Positions 17,119-25,397 of a stretch of DNA of 64,000 bases are shown one piece after another. Source of the stretch: Acidobacteriota bacterium (GTDB lineage Bacteria; Acidobacteriota; Terriglobia; Versatilivoradales; Versatilivoraceae). Position 1 is the first letter of the stretch. Every line of letters begins with the position of its first letter. The stretch covers positions 96,746 through 160,745 of the forward strand of contig JAJDUG010000008.1 of assembly GCA_022826755.1 (NCBI GenBank). The letters run 5' to 3'. The notes under the pieces are model-generated. The model did not search any database. It was not told the origin of the DNA and saw only the letters and a list, made by a program, of their open reading frames with translations. The translations under genes and the position numbers were made by a program.

Positions 17119-17871
17119 ATGAATCCGTATTCACGGTATCACCAGGAATTTTTCAGAAACGGTTTCGTCAGGCTCAAGGGCTATCTGACACCGGAAGAAG
17201 TGCAAGACCTGGAAGAGAACTTGCAGCGCTACATGCGGGAGATCGCGCCCGGCCTGCCCCCCACGGATGTCTTTTACGAGGTCCAGGGGCGCGCGGAAAC
17301 CCTCAAGCAGATGCAGCAGATGGAGACCCACGACCCCTTCTTCCAGTCCATTACCAGTCTGCCCAAGTTCGCCGGGCTGGCCGAGGCCCTGCTGGACACG
17401 CCGGTGGTTCTTCGAGGGGTGGAACTGTTCAACAAGCCGGCGGGTATCGGCAAACCCACCCCTCCCCACCAGGACGGGTATTATTTCTGCCTGGTTCCCA
17501 GCGCAGCCGTGACGCTGTGGTTCCCGCTGGATCCGGTGAGCGAGGAGAACGGCTGCATCCGCTACGTGCGGGGCTCGCACCGCAAGGGCATCCGCCCTCA
17601 CCGGGTGTCGAACATCCTGGGGTTTTCCCAGGGCCTGAGCGACTGGGGGCCCGAGGATGAAGCCAACGAAGTCAAGGCGCTGGCTTCGCCCGGCGACCTG
17701 CTGGCCCACCACTGCGACATCATCCACCGTGCCGATGCCAACCCCAGCCGGATCTCCCGCAGGGCTCTGGCCATCGTCTACGACGCCGCCGCCTCCACTA
17801 TCGACGAGGCAGCCCAAGCCCGCTACAAGCAGTCCTCCACGGCTCAGCGGGTCGAGATACAGTCGCGGTAG
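17119..17871 (+). CDS. Phytanoyl-CoA dioxygenase (PhyH) family protein
   Basis: A 250-residue Fe(II)/2-oxoglutarate oxygenase. Iron ligands H117 and D119 lie in PPHQDGYYF and H203 in HHCDIIHRADAN, with the 2-oxoglutarate-binding arginine in SRRALAIVYDAA. ENGCIRYVRGSHRKG is the family signature. The N-terminus YHQEFFRNGFVRLKGYLTPEEV is typical of short PhyH proteins. The Shine-Dalgarno GAGGAG (17101-17106) supports the ATG at 17119. The stop is 2 bp from the end of the convergent sialidase-like gene. Sequence identity to the PhyH at 7684 is low by eye, so the two probably have different substrates. Substrate unknown. Confidence 0.9.
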   Translation: MNPYSRYHQEFFRNGFVRLKGYLTPEEVQDLEENLQRYMREIAPGLPPTDVFYEVQGRAETLKQMQQMETHDPFFQSITSLPKFAGLAEALLDTPVVLRGVELFNKPAGIGKPTPPHQDGYYFCLVPSAAVTLWFPLDPVSEENGCIRYVRGSHRKGIRPHRVSNILGFSQGLSDWGPEDEANEVKALASPGDLLAHHCDIIHRADANPSRISRRALAIVYDAAASTIDEAAQARYKQSSTAQRVEIQSR

Positions 17872-17873
17872 GA

Positions 17874-19001
17874 CTACTCGATCCTCAGACGGGCAAAGCG
17901 GATCTGGGTGACCGACACCTCGGTGCACCAGAAGGTCGCCAGGATATCGCCATCGTCCAACACGGTCGCCATGGGGGCCCCGAAGGCAATGCTGTCGTGG
18001 GACCGCGGGTAGGACTCGGGCGCATCGGTCCCGATCTTGTCGCGGCCACTGGCGTCCCAGACCTGGATCCGGTTTTCGAGGTCCCAGGTGAGGCCCCCGT
18101 CCCGGGAGCAGGCCGCGAAAAACCCGGGAGGGTCGGTTTCCCGCACCGTATAGACCACCGCCATGCGGCCGCCGCCCAGATCCACGGCCCAGTTGGTCTG
18201 TCCGGGAATGTTGGTGGGGACCGGCTCCGACCACTCCCGTCCGTCCGGAGTGCCGGTGGACGCGTGCAGCGTCAGGTTCTCCCCCGACTCGAGATCGGCC
18301 GTCCAGAACAGGGCGAACAGGCTGTCGTCCCGCTGCCGGATGACTCTGCCGTGCCAGTGGCCCTTGCCGGTCCCTGACCCCACCCCGAAAACCACCGGAT
18401 CCCCCCAGCTTCGGCCCTGGTCGGAAGAAAACAGCCCCACCGTCCTGGGCTTGTAGGGGCCTGGATCGTGGTAGGCGTGCCACTGGTCGAAGGCCTGGAA
18501 CCAGTCGCCGTTCGACAAGACCACCGCGGAGCAACTGGGGGTGATCACCATGCCTTCGGGGACCTGCAGGACCTGCGGCCCCGACCAATCGGCCCCCTTG
18601 TCGCCGGACCGGTAGAAGAGAGTATCGGCCGGAAAAATGCCGCCGGTCTGCTCGTTGAAGAGCGGGTGGTTCGGGTCGGACCGGTCCCAGCGCTGGGCCG
18701 TCATCAGCAGGGAGCCGTCGGGCAGACAAGTGCACATGGGGGCGTGGTAGGAGTAGGCCCGGTCATCCCCGGAGGCGTCATGGATCGATCCCTCACTCTG
18801 CCAGCTCCGCCCTCCGTCGCTGGAGCGGGCCTGCACCATCACCGAGTCCACGCTGTAAAGGGCTTGTCCCCGCTGGAAGGTGCACAGCAGCTCCCGCGGC
18901 GTCAACTGCACCAGGTAGCTGTGGCAGGCGAAATGGAACTCGTAGCCCGGGTTGGTATTGCGGTAAACGACCCCTTCGTCGACGAGATGGATGTTGGTCA
19001 T
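17874..19001 (-). CDS. BNR-repeat sialidase-like protein
   Basis: A 375-residue beta-propeller related to the protein at 15500-16612. Asp-box motifs are SSDGGRSWQ, SSDQGRSWG, the degenerate GDKGADWSG and SRDGGLTWD. A hydrophilic N-terminus (MTNIHLVDEGVVYRNTNPG) without a signal peptide suggests a cytoplasmic location. Shared landmarks with the paralogue include QTGGIFPADTLFY (ETGGILPGDDIVSF in the other) and the end region GDILATFWCTE (GTILAAYWTIE), which support a common ancestor. It may be a glycosidase, but catalytic residues cannot be assigned by eye. It converges on the PhyH gene and is probably monocistronic. Confidence 0.8.
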   Translation of the reverse strand: MTNIHLVDEGVVYRNTNPGYEFHFACHSYLVQLTPRELLCTFQRGQALYSVDSVMVQARSSDGGRSWQSEGSIHDASGDDRAYSYHAPMCTCLPDGSLLMTAQRWDRSDPNHPLFNEQTGGIFPADTLFYRSGDKGADWSGPQVLQVPEGMVITPSCSAVVLSNGDWFQAFDQWHAYHDPGPYKPRTVGLFSSDQGRSWGDPVVFGVGSGTGKGHWHGRVIRQRDDSLFALFWTADLESGENLTLHASTGTPDGREWSEPVPTNIPGQTNWAVDLGGGRMAVVYTVRETDPPGFFAACSRDGGLTWDLENRIQVWDASGRDKIGTDAPESYPRSHDSIAFGAPMATVLDDGDILATFWCTEVSVTQIRFARLRIE

Positions 19002-19070
19002 TGTTCTGGCTCCCGTGGATGCGTCTTACACTGCACAGACGGACTGATGAGATTGGAATTTCCTGGGTGG

Positions 19071-21443
19071 CTACAGGTCGCTCGGCCTCGCCAGGCGGTA
19101 GCCGACCCCGCGTAGGGTGATGATATAGGTGGAGCTGTCCGCGTCATCGCCAAGCTTGCGGCGGAGCCTCTTCACGTAGGTTCGAACCAGTCGGGGATCG
19201 CCTCTCTCCCGCCTCCGCCACACCTGACGCAGTAGTGAATCATAGGTGATGACCCGTCCCGGGTCGACCGAAAGGACTCTGAGCAAATCGAACTCGGTGG
19301 CCGTCAGCTCCAGAGGTATCCCGGCCAGCGTCACCCTCCGTTCCTGGTAGTCGATCGCGAGGTCACCCAGCCTGAAGGGTTCGGGCGGCTCGGCAACTCT
19401 GCGCAAAATCGCCTGGACTCTTGCTGTCAGCTCCGTGTGCGAAAAGGGCTTGACAATGTAATCGGCAGCCCCCTTCTGCAGAGCCTTGGCCACAGTCTCG
19501 TCCCTCCCGTAAGCGGAGATGAAGATGACCGGCAGGTCGGCCATCTCCGGAACCTGTTCCATCAACTCGATGCCGTCCCTCCCTGGCAGCATCAGGTCCA
19601 GCAGCACCAGTTGGGGCTTCTTCGTTTCGATGAGATGAGGCACCTGTTGAGGGTCGCCGGTCACAACCGCCTCGTAACCCACACCCGACAGAGCGTCCCG
19701 AACCATGCGGAGCATCAGCCGGTCGTCGTCCACCACCAGGATGGGTATCCCCTCCCGGCTTTCCTTCGGCGAGCGCGCGGGGCTCCGCCCGAAACCGGCA
19801 GGTGCCCGGCTGGATCTCTCCTCGGCTACCGGAATCGTGAAGGTAAACCTTGCACCCAGGCCCACCCCGCCGCTTTCGGCCCGGATGCGCCCCCCGTGGG
19901 CCTCCACCAGCCCTTTGCAAATGGCCAGGCCCAAGCCCGACCCCCTGATGCCGCCCTGACTGTCGCCGACGCGCGCGTATTTTCGGAACAGGTGAGGCAA
20001 CTGCTCGGGCGGTATGCCCCGGCCTTCATCGGAGACCGAAATGGCCACGTAGACTCCATCCTGCGCGGCTGACACCCGGATGGGAAACGTCTCGGGAGAG
20101 TGCCGCGCCGCGTTGGAGAAGAGGTTGTTGAGAACCTGGACGATACGACGCCGGTCGGCCAGCACCCGGGGCAGATCTGACGGGAGGTCGATCAGGAGAG
20201 CGTGTCGGCCGCCCCCGCTCAGGAAGGTATTCCTGGCTTGGTCCACCAAGTCGGCCATCTCTGCCGGCTCGGGGGTAACCGACAGAGTACCCGCCTCGAT
20301 GCGCCCCGCATCCAGCAGGTCGCTGACCAGGCGCCTCATGTGATCGGCCTGTTCTTCGATGACACGGAAAAACTGCAATATCTCGGCCAGGTCCGGGGCC
20401 GGAGAGGCATCAAGCACGGTGGCGGCAGAGCCCTTTATTGCGGCTAGCGGCGTCCGCAATTCGTGGCTCACCAGGCTCAGAAACTTGGTCCGTGCCCGCT
20501 CCAGTTCCTCCAGCGGCGCCATGTCCTGCAGGGTGACCACCACCGACTCGATGACGCCGTCCTCGGAACGGATGGGCGTGGCATTGAGCAGCGTGGTAAC
20601 GCTCCGACCGTCCGGAACCTCGAGCACGATCTCTTCGGCGCGTACCGGCGTGGCGCCGCTCAGCAACTGCGCCAGGGGAAACTCTTCCAGGGAGATTTCC
20701 TGTCCGTCGGCGCGCCGGAACTTCACCACCTCCAGCAACTGCTCAGCCGACTGTCCTGGCGCCAGCAAACCCTCGACAATCCGCCTCGCTTCCCGATTGA
20801 CCAAGGCTGGCTGGCCGGTCCTCGCATCAAACACCATCACACCCACCGGCGACGTGTCGACCAGGGCCTCCAGGTCGCCCCGGGCCCGATGCTCGTCACG
20901 GTAAGTGCGCGCGTTGGCGATGGCCGTGGCCGCCTGGGCGGCGAACAACACCAGCATCTCCTCATCCTCGTTGGTGAACTGTTGTCCGCCGGCCTTCCCG
21001 GCCAGAAAGAAGATGCCGACATACACGCCGCGGTGACGCATCGGCGTTCCCTGCATGGTCTTCGGCAGTATCGGGTGCGGGGAAATGCCAAGCGACCGGA
21101 CGTGACCGGGAATGTCCGTCACCCTCACCGCGCTCTCCATATCCCGGAAATGTTCGAACAGCCGCGGCCCGTCCTCCCACTCCACAATCTGGCGGTGCTC
21201 GTCCGCGGTAAAGCCGGAAGAGACGAAGTCCTCGGCCTGCCCCGAGCCGTCGATGGTCGCGATCAGACCATAGCGCGCCCCGGTCAGCGAGCGGGCGCTC
21301 TCCACAACCTCGGACAAGACCGTGTCGAGGTCGAGGCTTGCGCTAATGCGCAGGCTGGCAGCGCTCAGCTTGGAGATGCGATCCCGCAGCACCTCGATCT
21401 CCTGCATCAGCTCCTCGCTACTCTTCAATTCCCCACCCCCCAT
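19071..21443 (-). CDS. Hybrid sensor histidine kinase fused to OmpR-type response regulator
   Basis: A 790-residue soluble protein that combines a whole two-component system. Order: GAF domain (about 30-185), PAS domain (about 190-310), HisKA with phosphorylatable H327 in FLSLVSHELRTPL, HATPase (N-box NNLFSNAARH, G1 DEGRGIP 472-478, G2 GSGLGLAI 501-508), linker, receiver domain (acidic VVDDD 570-574, phospho-acceptor D616 in LLDLMLPG, K665 in IVKPF), and a C-terminal winged helix (about 688-786, with ELTATEFDLLRVL and VRTYVKRLRRKLG). Most hybrid kinases stop at the receiver; here the receiver carries a DNA-binding domain, so signal sensing and promoter binding sit in one chain. No membrane segment is seen; the GAF domain may bind a small molecule. 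Targets may include its own upstream region. The ATG at 21443 follows no strong Shine-Dalgarno site. Confidence 0.92.
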   Translation of the reverse strand: MGGGELKSSEELMQEIEVLRDRISKLSAASLRISASLDLDTVLSEVVESARSLTGARYGLIATIDGSGQAEDFVSSGFTADEHRQIVEWEDGPRLFEHFRDMESAVRVTDIPGHVRSLGISPHPILPKTMQGTPMRHRGVYVGIFFLAGKAGGQQFTNEDEEMLVLFAAQAATAIANARTYRDEHRARGDLEALVDTSPVGVMVFDARTGQPALVNREARRIVEGLLAPGQSAEQLLEVVKFRRADGQEISLEEFPLAQLLSGATPVRAEEIVLEVPDGRSVTTLLNATPIRSEDGVIESVVVTLQDMAPLEELERARTKFLSLVSHELRTPLAAIKGSAATVLDASPAPDLAEILQFFRVIEEQADHMRRLVSDLLDAGRIEAGTLSVTPEPAEMADLVDQARNTFLSGGGRHALLIDLPSDLPRVLADRRRIVQVLNNLFSNAARHSPETFPIRVSAAQDGVYVAISVSDEGRGIPPEQLPHLFRKYARVGDSQGGIRGSGLGLAICKGLVEAHGGRIRAESGGVGLGARFTFTIPVAEERSSRAPAGFGRSPARSPKESREGIPILVVDDDRLMLRMVRDALSGVGYEAVVTGDPQQVPHLIETKKPQLVLLDLMLPGRDGIELMEQVPEMADLPVIFISAYGRDETVAKALQKGAADYIVKPFSHTELTARVQAILRRVAEPPEPFRLGDLAIDYQERRVTLAGIPLELTATEFDLLRVLSVDPGRVITYDSLLRQVWRRRERGDPRLVRTYVKRLRRKLGDDADSSTYIITLRGVGYRLARPSDL

Positions 21444-21540
21444 GAACTACCCCGACCCAAGCCGCCGAGCCCAATCTCAAGCGAATAGCCAGGATTGAGA
21501 CCGAGCGAACTCAGTGGATGCAAACCCCAGCACCCTGACC

Positions 21541-21583
21541 AATATGTTCACGATAATAACACTAAAATACCTAATATATTCAC
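21541..21583. promoter_or_regulatory. Direct repeats upstream of the kinase-regulator gene (candidate operator)
   Basis: AATATGTTCAC (21541-21551) and AATATATTCAC (21573-21583) are near-identical direct repeats 32 bp apart (three helical turns), in a strikingly AT-rich stretch of an otherwise GC-rich gap between divergent genes. OmpR-family regulators bind direct repeats, so this could be the target of the fused regulator, but their repeats are usually closer. The remaining gap (21444-21842) shows no gene. Confidence 0.35.
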
Positions 21584-21842
21584 ACTATTGACATGATGTT
21601 TTTTCGTATGATGGCAGGCGATTGCGAATTCCAGGTACACCACCGTATCCGACCGCAAGACTCAAGACGATCTTGCTGAGCGGCATATGGCAGTCCGATG
21701 CGATGGACGAGTCTTCGCTGGAGTCTCGGCTATCTTGATCCGAAGACGATCACAACCCGGCGTTCGCTCAATTTTCAGCAAACGCCCAGTCTCCTGCGAA
21801 GGTTCAGGAATCATTGATGGGAACCGGGGAAGGACAAGAAAC

Positions 21843-22720
21843 ATGCGGGGAGTAATTGGAGCAGTGTACCTCGGAGTCTGGCTGGGATGGGTCATGGGCG
21901 TAGCGGCCCAGCTCCCGCCCGAGATCCAGGCGGACCGGTATCTGCTGCGGGCGGACCGGCTGATGGAGGCCAAAGACCCCAAGGGGGCTCTCGAGCTGAT
22001 CGGCAAGATCGTCGCCCTGCAAAAAGAGCACGGCTTGACCCTGCCCAACGAGTTTCATTTCCAACATGCGAGGGTGGCCATGTCGGCCGGCTCGGTCCAG
22101 CAGTCCTTGGATGCCGTGAACACCTACCTGCTGGCGGCCGGGAGAGAAGGCAAGTTCTATCGAGAGGCGCTGGCGTTGCTGGAAGAGGTGGAACAGTTTC
22201 AATCTTGGTTCGACGCTGAACTGACGTGCGCCGGAAAGTCTAGAGGGGCCGAATGCTGGATGGAGCTAACGGGCCAGCCGGGCTGCTACGTCTGGGATGA
22301 CTACCTGATCACCGACCAGACCGTGACCTGGACCGGGCCATGCTCCGGGGGACGGGCTCAAGCAGAGGGAACGCTCCATTGGGTCTACAAAGGTGGCAAG
22401 GAGACTCTGGAAACAACAGGAAGTCTTACTGACAGCAAGCGGAGTGGCGACTGGGTTGATCGTTGGCCAAGTGGGCAGGTAGATGAAGGCCCCTATGTTG
22501 AGGGGAAGCGGCACGGCCAGTGGCTTGAGTACGCCTTCGGTCTTCAAATCGGCGGGTACGGATACAACGAAGGCCCCATGTTAAGGGAAAGAAGCACGGC
22601 AGATGGCTCTATCGCCAAAGAACTGGAAACAATCGAGTACCCGTGACGGCTGTCATTTGCGAGAACGGCGAATCCATCCGCACAGAAGGCGAATGGAAGG
22701 AGCGGTACCAATTCCGATGA
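21843..22720 (+). pseudogene. Secreted MORN-like repeat protein, frameshifted
   Basis: The reading frame from 21843 starts with a signal peptide (VIGAVYLGVWLGWVMGVAAQ) and a helical, TPR-like region (ADRYLLRADRLMEAKDPKGAL..., about 25-115). It then has MORN-like units (KRSGDWVDRWPSGQVDEGPY, then VEGKRHGQW). In the intact frame it stops at 22646 (267 residues). If one T is restored between 22577 and 22578, the MORN pattern continues in the other frame (GPYVKGKKHGRWLYRQRTGN) to a stop at 22718-22720, giving about 292 residues. A single-base deletion, or a sequencing error, is therefore likely. The first copy of the island's inverted-repeat elements begins 4 bp after the restored stop. MORN proteins bind lipids or form scaffolds; the role here is unknown. 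Confidence 0.7.
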
Positions 22721-22723
22721 GAA

Positions 22724-22955
22724 GGGAGAACAGGGATGTTGCTGAATAACCCTAAAAGCCGGGCGGGGCGTTCTGAAATGCCCGAGGTCTGGTCGGAAGG
22801 GTTCGATGCCCCATGGTATGACAGTGCGTGGTGTGAACCAGAACCGTTCAGCCGGACCTGACGTAGCTCCGACTGATCATCTTCTGCCAGCCAAGACCCA
22901 GGGGACGGAACCAAGTTATTCCAATAATTCAACAACGTCCCCTTATATTCCCCCC
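22724..22955. mobile_element. Island inverted-repeat element, copy A
   Basis: About 230 bp with imperfect terminal inverted repeats of 35-40 bp. The right end, reverse-complemented, reads GGGGGGAATATAAGGGGACG followed by TTGTTGAATTATTGG; the left end is a diverged version (GGGATGTTGCTGAATAAC). The interior includes GACCTGACGTAGCTCCGACT, shared with copy B (as CCTGATGTAGCTCCGACTG). No coding capacity. It separates the MORN-like gene from the next small gene. Confidence 0.7.
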
Positions 22956-23020
22956 TTTCTTTCCCCCAGGCTTGGAAAAGTGTTGATCAAAGAGACTAAA
23001 TCAAAAGGAGGAAACCTAAC

Positions 23021-23632
23021 ATGACAACGCTCAGTTTTTTTGCCACGGCCGTAACCATCATGGCTGCTATTGTCGGCTTCTTGGTGGTGCTCCGCCAAAC
23101 CGGCAACTGGCCAAGGTGGCAGTCGATTCCCTTGTCAATTGTTGTGTCAACTATGTGTATCCTCGCCGTTCTAACTATGGTTCGTATTTTGTTTGATCAG
23201 ACGGGGACCGATGATTCAACTGTCACGACTACAGTGGAACAAAGCACAAACCAACCCAGCGAAGAGCAAATGGAACCTCCAGAAGAAACAGAACCTCAAA
23301 TGGCAAAAGAGACGAAAGAGCGAACATTTTCATTTAGCAGAAGAAACCGCCATTGTAGCGGTTCCCATAGTGTGCGGTGGCCCGTCAGCGCTACTCCGGG
23401 TTGGGAAATTGACATCCACTCCATCAAGGATAATGTTACGGTGAAAAGTTCTCGATCGAATTACGACGGAGTAGTTGACAAGACAAAAGACGGTTTCTTT
23501 ATCGTCGGCCGAGTCATCAACAGTGGGAATTGCGTAAAAGCATTTGGACAAACTATCGCCAAAGACGGCAGAGGCAGCCTCCATGTTGAAGGAACCTACA
23601 TAGAGACACGGATGGTTCCAGATTCAAGCTGA
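23021..23632 (+). CDS. Orphan membrane-anchored protein
   Basis: A 203-residue protein of no recognised family. Two transmembrane helices near the start (TAVTIMAAIVGFLVVL, about 9-24, and IPLSIVVSTMCILAVLTMV, about 36-54) are followed by an acidic, Gln/Glu-rich linker (about 68-97) and a C-terminal domain of about 100 residues, probably beta-rich, with the two cysteines of NRHCSGSHS and SGNCVKAFG that could pair if exported. The Shine-Dalgarno AGGAGG 8 bp before the ATG fixes the start. Codon and base use are visibly more AT-rich than the surrounding chromosome, suggesting transfer. It sits between inverted-repeat copies A and B. Confidence 0.75.
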   Translation: MTTLSFFATAVTIMAAIVGFLVVLRQTGNWPRWQSIPLSIVVSTMCILAVLTMVRILFDQTGTDDSTVTTTVEQSTNQPSEEQMEPPEETEPQMAKETKERTFSFSRRNRHCSGSHSVRWPVSATPGWEIDIHSIKDNVTVKSSRSNYDGVVDKTKDGFFIVGRVINSGNCVKAFGQTIAKDGRGSLHVEGTYIETRMVPDSS

Positions 23633-23727
23633 GTTGAGACGAGAAACAGCAGCGGCACCCGGCGATCATTTTTCTCCTGCAGTGGTCGACGTCATCGAGA
23701 GGGCAAGCGTACGTCGTCAGCGAGAAT

Positions 23728-23956
23728 GGGGGGCAAAATAGGGGGCGTTGTTGAATTACTGGAAATACCTGGTGCAGCGAGTCTGGAATGCTTTGGAAAG
23801 GGCTGGAAGGGCTTGATGCCGCATAGTTTGACAGAGTGAGCTGCGAACCAGGATCGTTCGGCCAGCCCTGATGTAGCTCCGACTGCTCACTTTCTGCTAG
23901 CCACAAAGTGCGGAACACAGTTATTCCAGTAGTTCAACAACGCCCCCGTACTCTCC
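23728..23956. mobile_element. Island inverted-repeat element, copy B
   Basis: About 229 bp and the best preserved copy. The left end is GGGGGGCAAAATAGGGGGCG then TTGTTGAATTACTGG (to 23762). The right end is its near-perfect complement (TTATTCCAGTAGTTCAACAA then CGCCCCC, 23921-23947). The inner 24-27 bp match with about three differences. The interior shares TTGATGCC...TTTGACAG and CCTGATGTAGCTCCGACTG with copy A. No coding capacity. Confidence 0.75.
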
Positions 23957-24022
23957 GTTGATAGGCAAGTGTTCCAACGTAACCGTTGCGGACTCTCAGA
24001 CACCTGAGAAAGGAGGAGCCTG

Positions 24023-24700
24023 ATGGCCAGCGAGGAGAGCACACGGTCCAGTGAGACAAACGCCGTCGCCTTCGGTCCCGACATCGTCTTCAAACCACAA
24101 AAGACCGAGCCCTGCGAATTCTGGGCGGAGATCAGCGCAACAGATGACTCCGGCGTATCTGTCGACAATCTCAAGAAGAATGACGAACTGCGGATCATCG
24201 AAATCTCTGGGGCCTGTTCGTTCGCCAAAGGGAAATCCGGCCTGATCCTGAGCATCATCGCTGCCGCTACTAACGTGGCTTTGGGAGGCGCGAGTGCTGC
24301 GGTTTGGAAAACCGCAGTCAACTCAATGCGAAAGGACCTCGATAAGCACATGGCTGCGAATACTGGCAATGCCAACAAGGACGGGGGCAAGAAACGAGAT
24401 GGGTATGGACGAGAAGTCGGCGGCAGCGGGGATTACGAGACAGAGGAGGGTGGGATCATCGTTTGCTTGCCGCGTGCACGCGGCGTGGTCTACTCAAGCG
24501 ATAGGGTGCGCCGAAAAAAAACCGGGGGTGGGGGTAACGAGCAGGGAGGTTGGTTCTTTCCAACCCGGAGCGATGTCAGGGAGCCATGGGTAATACGTCA
24601 CAACGGTGTTCTCCGCATCGCTGCGTTCGACAGCAATTACAGCGACAACGCTGGCAGCTATGAGATCAAGTTTTCTATCACGAGGCCGAAAATGGGGTGA
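24023..24700 (+). CDS. Orphan protein, possibly PA-IL/LecA-like beta-sandwich
   Basis: A 225-residue protein. The Shine-Dalgarno AGGAGG at 24011-24016 fixes the ATG. N-terminal part: FWAEISATDDSGVSVDNLKK then NDELRIIEISGACSFAKGKS. A hydrophobic, Ala/Gly-rich stretch follows (about 73-95, SGLILSIIAAATNVALGG), then a glycine-rich charged linker. The C-terminus WVIRHNGVLRIAAFDSNYSD then NAGSYEIKFSITR resembles the calcium/sugar site of PA-IL-type lectins (pattern N-G-x-L...D-N-x-G-x-Y-x-V). This resemblance is by eye and the insert is unusual, so treat it as a hypothesis. No signal peptide. It lies between inverted-repeat copies B and C. Confidence 0.65.
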   Translation: MASEESTRSSETNAVAFGPDIVFKPQKTEPCEFWAEISATDDSGVSVDNLKKNDELRIIEISGACSFAKGKSGLILSIIAAATNVALGGASAAVWKTAVNSMRKDLDKHMAANTGNANKDGGKKRDGYGREVGGSGDYETEEGGIIVCLPRARGVVYSSDRVRRKKTGGGGNEQGGWFFPTRSDVREPWVIRHNGVLRIAAFDSNYSDNAGSYEIKFSITRPKMG

Positions 24701-24723
24701 GCACCCTCGTGCTTGCCACCGTT

Positions 24724-24835
24724 GGGCAAAAACGGGGAACGTTGTTGAATAGCAGGAGATATCGGGCAGGGTGATGTTGAAATCCCTTGGATAGGGTCGG
24801 AAGGGCTCAATACACCGTAGTTCGACACGACACGG
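24724..24835. mobile_element. Island inverted-repeat element, copy C (left part only)
   Basis: Starts with GGGGAACGTTGTTGAAT (24734-24750) and keeps about 85 bp of the interior (ATAGGGTCGGAAGGGCTCAA...GTTCGACACG), then stops where copy D begins. The right end is missing, as if copy D had inserted into or replaced it. Confidence 0.55.
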
Positions 24836-24848
24836 CCTGATGCGAACA

Positions 24849-25038
24849 AGGAGGAAAATAGGGGGCGTTGTTGAATTACTGGATAAACGGGGCGGGAGGG
24901 TTCGGAAATGCCTCGGATAAGGAAGAAAAGGGTCGAAGCCGGGTCGTGTGACAGGCTGCGCTGTGAATCAGGGCGGTTCGGACGGACCTGACGGAGAGTA
25001 CGGAACAAGGTTATTCCAGAAAGTCAAGAACGTCGCTT
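24849..25038. mobile_element. Island inverted-repeat element, copy D
   Basis: The left end is identical to copy B over GGGGGCGTTGTTGAATTACT (24861-24880). The right end is a diverged form (TTATTCCAGAAAGTCAAGAA, then CGTCGCTT). It ends 30 bp before the stop of the first coiled-coil gene and forms the left half of a unit that is duplicated downstream (copy E plus the second coiled-coil gene). Confidence 0.65.
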
Positions 25039-25067
25039 TATCTTGTCCCGGCTAAAACCGGTTTGGG

Positions 25068-25397
25068 CTACGACGTGAGGATCTTGTAAAGCAGGCCGAG
25101 CATGGGAATGAACAGCAGGCTGATGAGCGTCCAGATGATCTTGGTCAGGTTGTTCATCTCCGCTCGGAGCGCGGTGAACTGAGCTTGCAGTGCGGTGAAT
25201 TGAGCTTGCAGCCCATTGATCTGTGCTTGCATCTCAGACCGGAGCTCAGTGATCTGGGTTCCGATGGCGGTGATGACATTCTGGCCACTCAAGTTGCGCA
25301 TCTCCTCGATGGCGGGATGGATCAGCTTGGGGTCCGCACCGCTGTCGATCAGGACCCGATGAATTGCGCTGGTTTGAGGCTTGGACGAGGTCGGCAT
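25068..25397 (-). CDS. Small coiled-coil protein with C-terminal membrane anchor, paralogue 1
   Basis: A 109-residue protein: N-terminal globular part (TSAIHRVLIDSGADPKLIHP, then AIEEMRNLSGQNVITAIG), a coiled coil of one 11-residue and three 7-residue units (ITELRSEMQAQ, INGLQAQ, FTALQAQ, FTALRAEM), and a C-terminal transmembrane helix (IIWTLISLLFIPMLGLLYKI). Start MPTSSKPQTS at 25397 is supported by GGGAG upstream and by exact conservation in the paralogue; the upstream extension is poorly conserved. No family is recognised with confidence; it resembles DUF1640-like tail-anchored coiled-coil proteins. It is paralogous to 25992-26453, with homologous flanking DNA. Confidence 0.72.
   Translation of the reverse strand: MPTSSKPQTSAIHRVLIDSGADPKLIHPAIEEMRNLSGQNVITAIGTQITELRSEMQAQINGLQAQFTALQAQFTALRAEMNNLTKIIWTLISLLFIPMLGLLYKILTS

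Noticed and set aside
21588..21612. Promoter TTGACA...TATGAT
   Set aside because: The spacer is only 13 bp, too short for a sigma-70 promoter.
22733..22942. Element interiors as structured RNA genes
   Set aside because: Apart from terminal inverted repeats the interior shows no consistent long pairing between copies.
23728..23956. Integron attC site
   Set aside because: The elements contain GTTGAAT and GTTCAAC, matching GTTRRRY and RYYYAAC, but in the opposite order (GTTRRRY outer left, RYYYAAC outer right) to true attC sites, the elements are long, and there is no integrase or attI.
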